Shown here one piece after another: positions 18,001 through 26,046 of a stretch of DNA of 64,000 nucleotides (its first letter is position 1; every line of letters begins with the position of its first letter). Source of the stretch: Lachnospiraceae bacterium. GTDB taxonomy: Bacteria > Bacillota > Clostridia > Lachnospirales > Lachnospiraceae. The stretch is from NCBI GenBank assembly GCA_022791755.1, contig JAAVZR010000016.1:62001-126000 (forward strand), read 5' to 3'. The notes beneath the pieces are model-generated. The model saw only the letters and a program-made list of their open reading frames with translations. It made no database searches and had not been told where the DNA came from. The position numbers and the translations under genes are program-made.

Positions 18001-18339
18001 TGCGGCTTTTCCCTCATGGCCACCGGCAAGACCTGCGATAAGATTACGGAGGCCGGGATCCCGGTCCGGAGAATCAGCAAGATCAGCGAGGGCCGTCCCA
18101 ATATTCTGGACGAGATTACCAACGGAACGATCCAGCTGATCGTAAATACGCCCATAGGAAAGAAGGGGACGGTGGACGACAGCTATATCCGCAAGGCGGC
18201 GATCAAGAACAAGATCCCGTACATGACCACCATGGCGGCGGCGAAGGCCTCCGTGGAGGCCATCCGTTCGGCGAAGCGGGACGGAAAGCTGCCGGTGAAA
18301 TCCCTGCAGGAGTTTCACAGGGAGATCGCGGATAAGTAA
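15100..18339 (+). CDS. carB: Carbamoyl-phosphate synthase large subunit
   Basis: 1,079 residues, full length. It makes carbamoyl phosphate from bicarbonate, two ATP and ammonia delivered by CarA, feeding pyrimidine and arginine synthesis. Both homologous halves are visible: the first starts with [21 protein letters not shown], the second (about 565 on) with [21 protein letters not shown], each with an ATP-grasp domain ([12 protein letters not shown] and [15 protein letters not shown]). A C-terminal MGS-like allosteric domain follows (LLSVNDRDK to [11 protein letters not shown]). The ATG at 15100 fits the family start. No carA or other pyr/arg gene is adjacent, so the partner subunit must be encoded elsewhere. 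Confidence 0.95.
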   Translation: [1079 protein letters not shown]

Positions 18340-18362
18340 AATCTGCGGGAGAGACTGACTGT

Positions 18363-19721
18363 ATGACGCGAATCCGAAACATGACCGAGGGAAGGCCGGC
18401 TTCCCTGATAGTGACCTTTGCGCTGCCGCTGATGGTAGGGAATATTTTCCAGCAGCTCTACACGGTGGTGGATACCATGGTGGTGGGAAAGGCCCTGGGG
18501 GTGAATGCTCTGGCGGCTCTGGGAGCGTCGGACTGGCTGAACTGGATGATGCTGGGGATCATCCAGGGGCTGACCCAGGGTTTTGCGATCCTGATGGCTC
18601 AGGAATTCGGGGCGAGGAGAGAGGAGGCCCTGCGGCGTGTGGTGGGCGGTTCCGCCGTGCTGGCCGCCGCCTCTTCCGTGGTACTGCTGGCGGCGGGACA
18701 GCTGGCGGCCCGGCCGGTGCTTCTGCTCTTACGTACGCCTCCGGAGATCCTGGGCGGAGCGCTTTTGTATCTTCGGATCATGTTTCTGGGCGTACCTGTG
18801 GTCATGGCCTATAATCTGCTGGCCTGTATCCTGCGCTCTCTGGGGGATGGCAGGACGCCGCTGCACGCCATGATCGTGGCGGCCCTTATTAACATCGGCC
18901 TGGATATGCTGTTTGTGCTGGTCTTTCACTGGGGAATCGCGGGGGCGGCTGCGGCGACGCTGATCGCCCAGTTTGTCTCCGGCCTTTTCTGCCTGTGGCA
19001 TATACGCCGGATCGAGCTCCTCTCTCTGACCCGGGAGGACTTTCTTCCGGATCCGGCCCTGGCGGGGAAGCTTCTGTCTCTGGGCTCTCCCATGGCGTTT
19101 CAGAACGGCATTATCGCCGTGGGAGGCATGATCGTGCAGTCGGTGGTGAACCGCTTCGGCGTGATCTTCATCGCAGGCTTTACAGCCACGAACAAGCTGT
19201 ACGGCGTGCTGGAGGTGGCGGCCACATCCTATGGCTACTCGATGATTACCTATTCCGGTCAGAACCTGGGGGCAGGCCGCACCGACCGGATCCGAAGGGG
19301 GATGCGGGCAGCTGTGCTGGTGGCGGTGGCCACATCGCTGGTGATTATGGCAGCCATGCTCTGTGGCGGCCGGCTGATTCTGAGCTCGTTTATCTCCGGC
19401 ACGCCCCGGGAGGTGGAAGAGACCATGGAGGTGGCCTATTATTATCTGGCGGTGATGAGCGTCTTTCTGCCGGTGCTCTATATCCTGCATGTGATTCGCT
19501 CGGCGATTCAGGGAATGGGCAACACGGTGCTTCCGATGGTATCCGGAATCGCCGAGTTTGTGATGCGTACCGGGACGGCGCTCCTCCTGCCTCTGTGGAT
19601 CGGCGAGAGCGGAATATTCTATGCCGAGATCATGGCCTGGACAGGAGCGGACGTGATCTTAATAATCAGTTACTTTGTAACAGTAAAAAAGGCAGAGCAG
19701 AGAGGGAACCCCGGATTCTGA
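18363..19721 (+). CDS. MATE-family multidrug/metabolite efflux protein
   Basis: 452 residues, about twelve hydrophobic segments in two similar halves, as in Na+- or H+-coupled MATE transporters. The N-terminus has the familiar ASLIVTFALPLMVGNIFQQLY and VVDTMVVGKALG motifs, and the second half starts near GSPMAFQNGIIAVGGM. Substrate unknown. It lies 23 bases after carB on the same strand and may be read with it, though a functional link is not obvious. No simple terminator follows; the large palindromic element at 19837 is the first strong structure downstream. Confidence 0.85.
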   Translation: MTRIRNMTEGRPASLIVTFALPLMVGNIFQQLYTVVDTMVVGKALGVNALAALGASDWLNWMMLGIIQGLTQGFAILMAQEFGARREEALRRVVGGSAVLAAASSVVLLAAGQLAARPVLLLLRTPPEILGGALLYLRIMFLGVPVVMAYNLLACILRSLGDGRTPLHAMIVAALINIGLDMLFVLVFHWGIAGAAAATLIAQFVSGLFCLWHIRRIELLSLTREDFLPDPALAGKLLSLGSPMAFQNGIIAVGGMIVQSVVNRFGVIFIAGFTATNKLYGVLEVAATSYGYSMITYSGQNLGAGRTDRIRRGMRAAVLVAVATSLVIMAAMLCGGRLILSSFISGTPREVEETMEVAYYYLAVMSVFLPVLYILHVIRSAIQGMGNTVLPMVSGIAEFVMRTGTALLLPLWIGESGIFYAEIMAWTGADVILIISYFVTVKKAEQRGNPGF

Positions 19722-19836
19722 GGGTATTTCCTCCGCAAAGGACAGCAGACATTATAAAGCTATAAAGCCGGGGACAGCAGCGGTGAGATTTTTGATTTTG
19801 CAGTTAGATGCCGTAATGGAGAGGCAGGAGATCACA

Positions 19837-19984
19837 GCCGGGGGGCATAGGGATACCCTGTCCGGGCCTTTGCAGGACGCCGGTTCTTAGTGAGCGGGAG
19901 CGGCAGCGAAGCGCGAACTTAGAACCGCTGCCTCCTGCACAGAGCGAGAGCGCGCCCGGTCAGGGTATCCCTGTGCTCCCCGGC
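19837..19984. repeat. Palindromic structured element, copy 1 (of 2)
   Basis: A 31-base left arm (19837-19867) pairs with a 31-base right arm (19954-19984) at 28 of 31 positions. Between them lies a 69-base core (19886-19954) that matches the copy at 58903-58971 at 64 of 69 positions, including GCAGCGAAGCGCGAACTTAG. Inside, TGCAGGA pairs with TCCTGCA and the core contains further short inverted repeats. The outer arms differ in sequence from copy 2 yet still pair, which points to selection on structure. It may be an ncRNA, a mobile palindromic repeat or a strong transcription barrier. Confidence 0.8.
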
Positions 19985-20073
19985 GTCCCCATCTCCCCTT
20001 CCATCTACTATAGCACACCTGCCGAAAGGATTTATCCCCCAGTAATCCCTCCGGCTTCTATTTCAAATCTAAA

Positions 20074-20096
20074 TACCCTCCGTGAACAAGGAGGTA
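20074..20096. repeat. Short inverted repeat, TACCCTC-N-GTGAACAAGG type
   Basis: TACCCTCCGTGAACAAGGAGGTA can form a small hairpin (CCTCC/GGAGG). The same TACCCTC-N-GTGAACAAGG string begins the larger hairpin at 27705. No U tract follows here. Confidence 0.4.
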
Positions 20097-20263
20097 CTAT
20101 CGCCAATAAAATCAACAGCCTGAAGGAAAAGAAAAACAGAGATCATCCCTGACAAAGAATACGGCATAGGACTAAAAGTCCAATGACAAAAACGCTTCTC
20201 TCTGGTATGCTTATGTAGACGGCAGGATACCGGCAGCGGACCGGTGTGCTGGAGGAGGTGCCT

Positions 20264-22264
20264 ATGGAGAGAGACGGATCGGGGAGGATTCTGGAGTACA
20301 GGGGAAATGTATTTATGCTGGAGGACCGTTCCTGCGGCAGCCCCCGCAGGCGCTTTGCAGTCACCGGAATCGTGGTTCGCAGTCCGGAAGTATTTCTGCC
20401 GGACCGCTGCGGTGATGATCCCGTAATTGAGTGGGTGCAGACGGAGGAGAATCTGCGGGGAGGCCCCTGTGTGCGACTGCTGGGGATTCCGGCGGGAATT
20501 TTGATTATCAGAACAGAGAACCGTTTCTTTCCGGCCCTGGAACGGGTGGAGGTGGCTGCGGGACATACCATGTTTTCCACCGATGGCAGAATGCTTCTGT
20601 CCAGGGACGGCAGGAGACTTCTGTACGCGCTGGCCGCGGGAAACGGGGAACGGGCTGAGATTCCTGCCCGGGTACGGCGGGTGGAGGACGGCGCTTTTGC
20701 CGGGACGCGCTGCCGGGAGATCGTGGCGCATAATCCGGAGATTACGGCGGGCAGGGAGGCGTTCCTGAAGTCTGCCTGGCTGGAGGCCCAGGGAGATTTT
20801 GCGCTTCTGGGGAATATGTTTTACCGTCTGAACCGGCCGGTGGACGAGCTGCGGGTGCCGGATACGGTGCGCCGCTTCCACGGGGAGGCGTTTGCAGTCT
20901 CTGTGCCCCGCCATCTGATCACGCCCGTGCTACCGGGGGCGGGCTGCCTTTATGATCTGGGAGGCGGCAGAGGAGACCGCTGCCAAAAGGACGGCGGGGG
21001 AGTGGACATAGCGAAAGATCATGGGGGAGAAGACGACATAAGGGGGTGTATGGGCGGACAGGCCTGCCGGGAGATCACCTTTATTTCGGGGAAGGCGGAT
21101 TCCGGCCTGGATCCGATGCTGCTTCGGCGGGTGGGAAGCCTGCGGGCGGTACATATGGAGGGGAGCCATAGAAGATACCGCTGTGCGGACGGCGTGGTCT
21201 TCTCCGGGGATGGCCGGGTGCTGGAGTATTATCCGCCGCAGCGGGAGGAGGAGAGCTATACGGTTCCCGACGGAGTGGTGAAGATCGCCTGCGGAGCTTT
21301 TGCGGGCAGCCGTTATCTGCGCAGTCTCACCATGCCGGACAGCGTAAAGACGGTAGGTGTGGCTGCGTTTTACGGGTGCGGGCAGCTCAGCGCTGTGCGG
21401 CTGTCCGATTCCATAGGCGAGCTTCCTGACGGTATCTATGGGCTGGGAGGCGTATTTGAGAACTGCCGTGCACTGGTGGAGGTCCGGCTTCCGAGAGGGC
21501 TTTCGTATCTGGGAAGCTTTGCTTTCTACGGAAGCGGCCTTAGAAAAGTCCGGCTCCCACAGGGGATTCGCGGGCTGGGGGAATATTCTCTGGGAGCGGA
21601 GGGGCTCAGGCGGATCTGCCTGCCTTCCTCCGTGGAGCGCCTGGGAAAGGGATCATTGCTTTTCGTCGGGGAGATCCACGCCTGCGCCGGTACGGCCAGG
21701 GGACTGCTGGAGGCGGTGAATGCGCCTGCGCCGGAGTCCGGAGGGCGGGGGGCAGATCTGGCATGGCGGCCATGCCGGGTGTTTGTTCATCACAGGGGCG
21801 GCCGGACGGAGAAATTCCGGATTCCGGGAAGCTTACGCCATGGTATGGCCGGCCACCTGGAGATGGCATGGGACGGAAAGGAGCCGGGGGAAAGGGCCGG
21901 GGGAGAGATCGACTATGAAGAATATGACGCCTGTTTTGAGGCGGTGGAGGATTCCGGAGAGAAACTGGAGATGGCGGGGCTGGCATGCCTGCGATACCGG
22001 GACGACGAGAACTGGCCCTGTAAAAGGTATATCGGGAAGATGACGTGGCGGATCGCGGACCGGTTGGTACAGGAGGGGATGGAGGAGGAGCTTCTGGCCC
22101 TCATGGGACTGGGCCTGTTATCGGCGCAGGCGATGCACAGGCTCTCAGAGCGGACACGGGAATGCGGGCTCACGGAGGCTTCTGAGGAGATCGAAAAGTA
22201 TCTGGGCAGTCAGAGACGCGCAGAGAGACAGAGACATGGAGGATTGCAGGGCGGAGGGGCGTAG
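20264..22264 (+). CDS. BspA-like leucine-rich repeat (LRR_5) protein
   Basis: 666 residues from the ATG at 20264, six bases after GGAGGAGG; a GTG at 20246 overlaps that site. No signal peptide or membrane segment, so it is probably cytoplasmic, unlike most BspA proteins. LRR_5-type units occur near 125-160 (ARVRRVEDGAFAGTRCREI) and in a run at about 325-480 (YTVPDGVVKIACGAFAGSRYLRSLTM; AFYGCGQLSAVRLSDSI; LSYLGSFAFYGSGLRKVRLP). A Gly-rich insert breaks the array near 225-260, and a helical C-terminal domain follows (about 560-666, ending EEIEKYLGSQ). Function unknown. A small HTH gene follows 32 bases on, and the pair may act together. Confidence 0.65.
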   Translation: MERDGSGRILEYRGNVFMLEDRSCGSPRRRFAVTGIVVRSPEVFLPDRCGDDPVIEWVQTEENLRGGPCVRLLGIPAGILIIRTENRFFPALERVEVAAGHTMFSTDGRMLLSRDGRRLLYALAAGNGERAEIPARVRRVEDGAFAGTRCREIVAHNPEITAGREAFLKSAWLEAQGDFALLGNMFYRLNRPVDELRVPDTVRRFHGEAFAVSVPRHLITPVLPGAGCLYDLGGGRGDRCQKDGGGVDIAKDHGGEDDIRGCMGGQACREITFISGKADSGLDPMLLRRVGSLRAVHMEGSHRRYRCADGVVFSGDGRVLEYYPPQREEESYTVPDGVVKIACGAFAGSRYLRSLTMPDSVKTVGVAAFYGCGQLSAVRLSDSIGELPDGIYGLGGVFENCRALVEVRLPRGLSYLGSFAFYGSGLRKVRLPQGIRGLGEYSLGAEGLRRICLPSSVERLGKGSLLFVGEIHACAGTARGLLEAVNAPAPESGGRGADLAWRPCRVFVHHRGGRTEKFRIPGSLRHGMAGHLEMAWDGKEPGERAGGEIDYEEYDACFEAVEDSGEKLEMAGLACLRYRDDENWPCKRYIGKMTWRIADRLVQEGMEEELLALMGLGLLSAQAMHRLSERTRECGLTEASEEIEKYLGSQRRAERQRHGGLQGGGA

Positions 22265-22296
22265 GACAGGAAACGGACCGCACGGGAGGAGCGGAT

Positions 22297-22674
22297 ATGG
22301 GAGAAGAGAGAGAATACAAGGCAGTACGGGAAACGGGACAGGAACCGGCTTACGGAACAGACAGATACACAGAGGACGAATACAGCAATATCGACATGAA
22401 GCTGACAGGGATGCTTCTGCGGCTGTACATGGGACAGAGCGGCTATACGGCGAAGGAGATACAGAACTTCCTCCATCTGTCCTGCCCGCAGCCCATATAC
22501 CGGTGGATGAGCGGCAAGGTGCTTCCTTCCGTGAATCATCTGTATGTGCTCAGCCGTCTGTTCGGGTGCCATATGGAGGCTCTGCTGGCGACGGAGAGGG
22601 ACGGGCAGGTGATCCGCAGTCTCTGGGGCCTGGACAGGGTACTGCTGATCCGGTGGCTGTGGGTCGTCGGCTAG
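22297..22674 (+). CDS. Small helix-turn-helix (XRE-like) protein
   Basis: 125 residues behind a GGAGGAGCGG site. The first 30 residues are polar and probably disordered. Residues about 38-95 form an HTH of the XRE kind: MLLRLYMGQSGYTAKEIQNFL, then PIYRWMSGKVLPSVNHLYVLSRLFG. The C-terminal 30 residues are hydrophobic (LLIRWLWVVG). Very likely DNA binding, target unknown. It is on the same strand as, and close to, the LRR gene and converges on the LysR gene. Confidence 0.6.
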   Translation: MGEEREYKAVRETGQEPAYGTDRYTEDEYSNIDMKLTGMLLRLYMGQSGYTAKEIQNFLHLSCPQPIYRWMSGKVLPSVNHLYVLSRLFGCHMEALLATERDGQVIRSLWGLDRVLLIRWLWVVG

Positions 22675-22705
22675 AGGACGGACAGAAGCGGCAATACAAG
22701 CTTTT

Positions 22706-23569
22706 TTACAGTTTTGTCAGAAATTTTTGCAGCAGCGTATTCTGCGTCTGTCTGAAATAAAAGAGGCCGTAGGACATGGGCGTGGTACCGGCGATGGGGA
22801 TACTCACCAGGTCCGGATCAGAATCTTTTTTCAGCTGCGGAAGGATGGCGAAGCCCAGGCCGGATTTGATCAGAGCGAGGGCTACCTGTACGCTGTCGCA
22901 ATAGGTGACGGACGGCGGAGGGAACAGGGGCCGCAGCCTGTTCTGGAGATTGATGATGGATGCCGGCAGCCGGAAGGAATTGCAGAATATGAGATTTTCC
23001 GCAAGGAGTTCCTCCTCGCGGATTTTCACCCTTGCGCTGAACGGATGCCCGGAGGGAATCACGCAGCAGCAATTCAGCCGAATCAGCTCCTGATAACCGA
23101 TATCCCTGGAAAAAGGGGCATTTTCCTGAAAGCCCAGTATGATATCCAGGCTTCCTTTGGTGAGCTGATCCAGAATATATTTGTGGGGGACGATATGTAC
23201 ATCCGGACGGATATCCGGTGCAATGCGCCTCAGCTTGTCCAGTAAGGACGGAAGAGTGGTCAGATCCACGCCGTCATAGCAGCCGACAGACAGAAAGGGG
23301 AGATTTTTCAGATAATTGTGCCGGACCCTGGCGGCGGCGTCATTCATTTTATTCAGGATATCATTGGCATCTCTGAGAAAGCTGACACCGGCGGGAGTCA
23401 GCGTGACGGTTCTGGTGGTCCGGTGAAGCAGTCTGGCGCCCAGCTCTTCCTCCAGTGACTGTATCTGCCGGGAGACGGCCGGCTGCGTGATGTGCAGCGC
23501 TTTGGCGGCACGGGCAAAGTTTAAGTATTCCGCCACAAAAATAAAACATTCCAGCTGTTGCGTGTTCAT
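22706..23569 (-). CDS. LysR-family transcriptional regulator
   Basis: 287 residues from the ATG at 23569, preceded by AGGAGGTTCCT; a longer in-frame form from 23632 lacks a good site. The N-terminal winged HTH is typical (MNTQQLECFIFVAEYLNFARAAKALHI, then TQPAVSRQIQSLEEELGARLLHR), followed by a two-lobed effector-binding domain. It is divergent from the exported flavin reductase gene at 23728 and shares a 158-base AT-rich spacer with it, so that gene is the likely target. The inducer is unknown, perhaps the reductase substrate. Confidence 0.85.
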   Translation of the reverse strand: MNTQQLECFIFVAEYLNFARAAKALHITQPAVSRQIQSLEEELGARLLHRTTRTVTLTPAGVSFLRDANDILNKMNDAAARVRHNYLKNLPFLSVGCYDGVDLTTLPSLLDKLRRIAPDIRPDVHIVPHKYILDQLTKGSLDIILGFQENAPFSRDIGYQELIRLNCCCVIPSGHPFSARVKIREEELLAENLIFCNSFRLPASIINLQNRLRPLFPPPSVTYCDSVQVALALIKSGLGFAILPQLKKDSDPDLVSIPIAGTTPMSYGLFYFRQTQNTLLQKFLTKL

Positions 23570-23596
23570 AGGAACCTCCTCTATTAATACGGTTTT

Positions 23597-23611
23597 GTTA
23601 TTAATGATAAC
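23597..23611. promoter_or_regulatory. Candidate LysR operator in the divergent promoter region
   Basis: GTTATTAATGATAAC is a 15-base palindrome fitting the T-N11-A pattern of LysR boxes. It lies 28 bases upstream of the regulator start, where autoregulation would be expected. Related TTATTAAC half-sites occur near 23680. Inference from pattern only. Confidence 0.4.
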
Positions 23612-23727
23612 ATATTTTTTCTTCTCTTTCAAAACAATCTGTGGTTTAATGGTGTTGTTGTAGGTATTACAATAATTATTTTATTAACACTTTAGATAAT
23701 ACGGAATGAAAAGAGGAGGAACGGAGA

Positions 23728-26046
23728 ATGGCAAAACTGTCAAGAAGAGATTTCCTGAAGAGCAGCGGCGCGGCTGCCTTATCAATCGCAGCGCTGGGGC
23801 TGACAGGATGTACGGCGGCCGCGGCAGGAGAATCCGACGGCTCTGCCGCAGAGAGCACGACCATAGCGCCGGAGACTGCGGCTATGGCGCCGGAGACCAC
23901 GGCGGCAGTACCGGAGACCACGGCGGCCGCGCCGGCGGGAGGGATGCAGACGCCCCAGGCAGAGGCGGCAGATAAGATATGGACAGCATATGTGAATCCG
24001 CAGAGAGAGGATTACCGGACGAATACGAAGGAGCTGAAGACGCTGTTTTCTCCCCTGAAGATCGGCGCCGTCGAGATCGGCCATCGCATGGTGAAGTCGG
24101 CGGCTGGTTCGGCCACTTATCTGGCAGGGCTGACAGATGAACTGCTTCAGTATTATGTAAATTTGGCCAAGGGCGGTCTGGAGCTGATCTATGTGGAAGG
24201 GATCGCGGCACTGGAAATACCGGCTGACGGTTCCGGGTACAGCGCGGAGACGCTGGCCTTTGGCAAGAAGCTGGTGGAAGAGTGCGCGCAGTACGGAGCC
24301 AGCCTGGGCTATCAGTGGGCACAGTTCGGCGGCGGGGAAAATGATATGACGGCGGACGACATCCATGGGATCCAGGACCGTGGCGTGGCCATCGCCAAAG
24401 GAATGCAGGAGCTGGGCTTTAAGGCTTTTGAGATCAATGCCGCCGGGTTTAACATGGGCGAGCATTTCCTCTCCCGCTTCTATAATACCCGAACCGACGA
24501 GTACGGCTGCACCAGTCTGGAGAACAGGGCCCGTTTTGTTACGGAGTGTATCGAGAAGATCAAGGCGGAGTGCGGGGCTGATTTTAATGTTCAGATCCTG
24601 ATTGACGCCATCGAGGAAAACGATAATATTACCAATAATCCGACACTGATGACACTGGATAACTATGTCACCGTACCTCATACCCAGGTGACGACGGTGG
24701 AGGAGGGCATCGAGTTTGCGAAGCTCTTTGAGAAGGCAGGCGCCGATTCCATGCATCTGCGTCTGGGGCCGCTGGGACATCATGTGGCACAGTTCGGAAG
24801 CGATCTTTATTTCATCCTGAACGGAATCGAGGGCGCCACGGGCTTTGGCATGCAGTATGACTTTAAGAAGCACTGGCAGGGCCAGCTGATCGGAGATACC
24901 AGCGGTGCGGGGATGCTTCTCGATGTGGCGGCCCGCTATAAGGCGGCGGTGAGCATTCCCTGCGGCGCCGTGACCTACATGGATCCTGCACATGCTCCGG
25001 ACTTTTTCGAGCAGGCGCTGGAGGACGGTAAGGTGGATTTCTTCCTGATGACCCGGCCGCTGACGGTGGATATGGAGTATGTAAATAAGCTGAGAGAGGG
25101 CAGGATCGATGAGATCGCTCCCTGCACCCGCTGCCTGCACTGCCATATCGGCAGCAATGAGCTGAACTCCATGTTTGGCTACTGCCGTGTCAATGCTCTG
25201 ACTCAGCGCGTCATGCGTGAAAACGGCCCGGCCACCTACGAGCTTCCGGCTGCCGAGAAGGCGAAGAAGGTCATGGTCATCGGCGGAGGACCGGCAGGTA
25301 TGGAGGCGGCCCGCATCGCGGCGTCCCGTGGCCACGATGTAACGCTCTATGAGAAGAAGGGGATGCTGGGCGGCCTGCTGGATTTTGCCCATATCGTAAA
25401 GGGACCCCATGAGAATCTTCTGGATCTGAAGAATTATCTGATTCGCCAGCTGGATGTATGCAAAGTGAAGGTGGAGACCGGAGTGGAAGTGGATGCTGCG
25501 AAGATCGCGGCGGAAGCTCCCGACGCTGTGATTCTGGCGGCGGGCGGTTTGCGTGACACTCTTAACGTGGCAGGCGACGGCAACACGCCGGTGATTGATA
25601 TGGAATCCTTCATGTTTACGGAGATGGGAGAGAATGTGATCGTATACGGCTCCAATGCGCAGGCCTTTGATGCGGCCCTGTGGCTGACCGTACATAAGAA
25701 GCATGTGACCATGGTGACACCCAATAAGGCCGATGAGATGGATATGCAGCAGTCGCAGCATGCCATGCGCATGATGACCACAGCGCTGTATTCCCTGGGC
25801 TTTCATTCCTGGCCCCAGTCGTCGATTAAGTCTGTAAACGGCGGGGTGGCGACCATCACCACGGAGACCGGAGTGGATATGGAGATCCCCTGTGATGCTA
25901 TCGTGAACGCTGCGGATATGCTTCCAAACAAGAGCCTGTTAGACGGTATTTCGGTAAGTGAGGTCTATGCCGTGGGCGACTGTGAAGCTCCGTTTAATAT
26001 TGCCAAGGCTATTCATGCCGGTAACGATGCGGGACGCGCTGTATAA
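23728..26046 (+). CDS. Tat-exported lipoprotein, Old-Yellow-Enzyme / 2-enoate reductase family flavoprotein
   Basis: 772 residues. The twin-arginine signal SRRDFLKSS is followed by a lipobox LTGC (Cys 28), then an Ala/Thr/Pro/Glu-rich tether (about 30-80) with APETTAAVPETTAA repeats. Residues about 105-460 form the FMN-binding TIM barrel (LFSPLKIGAVEIGHRMVKSA). The [4Fe-4S] motif CTRCLHC...C is near 466-487, and a Rossmann FAD/NAD(P) module begins near 515 (VMVIGGGPAGMEAARIA). Relatives reduce conjugated C=C bonds (dienoyl-CoA, 2-enoates, bile-acid intermediates). Here the usual HxxHGY segment reads NAAGFN, so substrate or chemistry may differ. Export with Fe-S and flavin loaded fits Tat use and an outside electron-acceptor role. 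Probably controlled by the divergent LysR gene. Confidence 0.82.
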   Translation: MAKLSRRDFLKSSGAAALSIAALGLTGCTAAAAGESDGSAAESTTIAPETAAMAPETTAAVPETTAAAPAGGMQTPQAEAADKIWTAYVNPQREDYRTNTKELKTLFSPLKIGAVEIGHRMVKSAAGSATYLAGLTDELLQYYVNLAKGGLELIYVEGIAALEIPADGSGYSAETLAFGKKLVEECAQYGASLGYQWAQFGGGENDMTADDIHGIQDRGVAIAKGMQELGFKAFEINAAGFNMGEHFLSRFYNTRTDEYGCTSLENRARFVTECIEKIKAECGADFNVQILIDAIEENDNITNNPTLMTLDNYVTVPHTQVTTVEEGIEFAKLFEKAGADSMHLRLGPLGHHVAQFGSDLYFILNGIEGATGFGMQYDFKKHWQGQLIGDTSGAGMLLDVAARYKAAVSIPCGAVTYMDPAHAPDFFEQALEDGKVDFFLMTRPLTVDMEYVNKLREGRIDEIAPCTRCLHCHIGSNELNSMFGYCRVNALTQRVMRENGPATYELPAAEKAKKVMVIGGGPAGMEAARIAASRGHDVTLYEKKGMLGGLLDFAHIVKGPHENLLDLKNYLIRQLDVCKVKVETGVEVDAAKIAAEAPDAVILAAGGLRDTLNVAGDGNTPVIDMESFMFTEMGENVIVYGSNAQAFDAALWLTVHKKHVTMVTPNKADEMDMQQSQHAMRMMTTALYSLGFHSWPQSSIKSVNGGVATITTETGVDMEIPCDAIVNAADMLPNKSLLDGISVSEVYAVGDCEAPFNIAKAIHAGNDAGRAV

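Larger units (their letters stand above)
19722..20263. other. Intergenic region of 542 bases containing palindromic element copy 1 and a short inverted repeat
   Basis: I see no gene here. The region holds the long palindromic element (19837-19984), flanked by a weaker outer inverted repeat (ATGGAGAGGCAGGAGAT at 19816 against ATCTCCCCTTCCAT at 19990), and a short hairpin at 20074-20096. The promoter of the LRR gene at 20264 could not be fixed with confidence. Confidence 0.6.

Noticed and set aside
25120-25150. CLHCH in the exported OYE as a c-type haem site
   Set aside because: It sits in the conserved CxxCxxC...C Fe-S position of the 2-enoate reductase/TMADH family, so iron-sulphur binding is far more likely.
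23782-25806. 674-codon minus-strand open frame opposite the exported OYE gene
   Set aside because: It is a by-product of strong codon bias on the plus strand: His/Gln/Arg-rich product, no RBS, no family motifs, fully covered by a well-supported gene.
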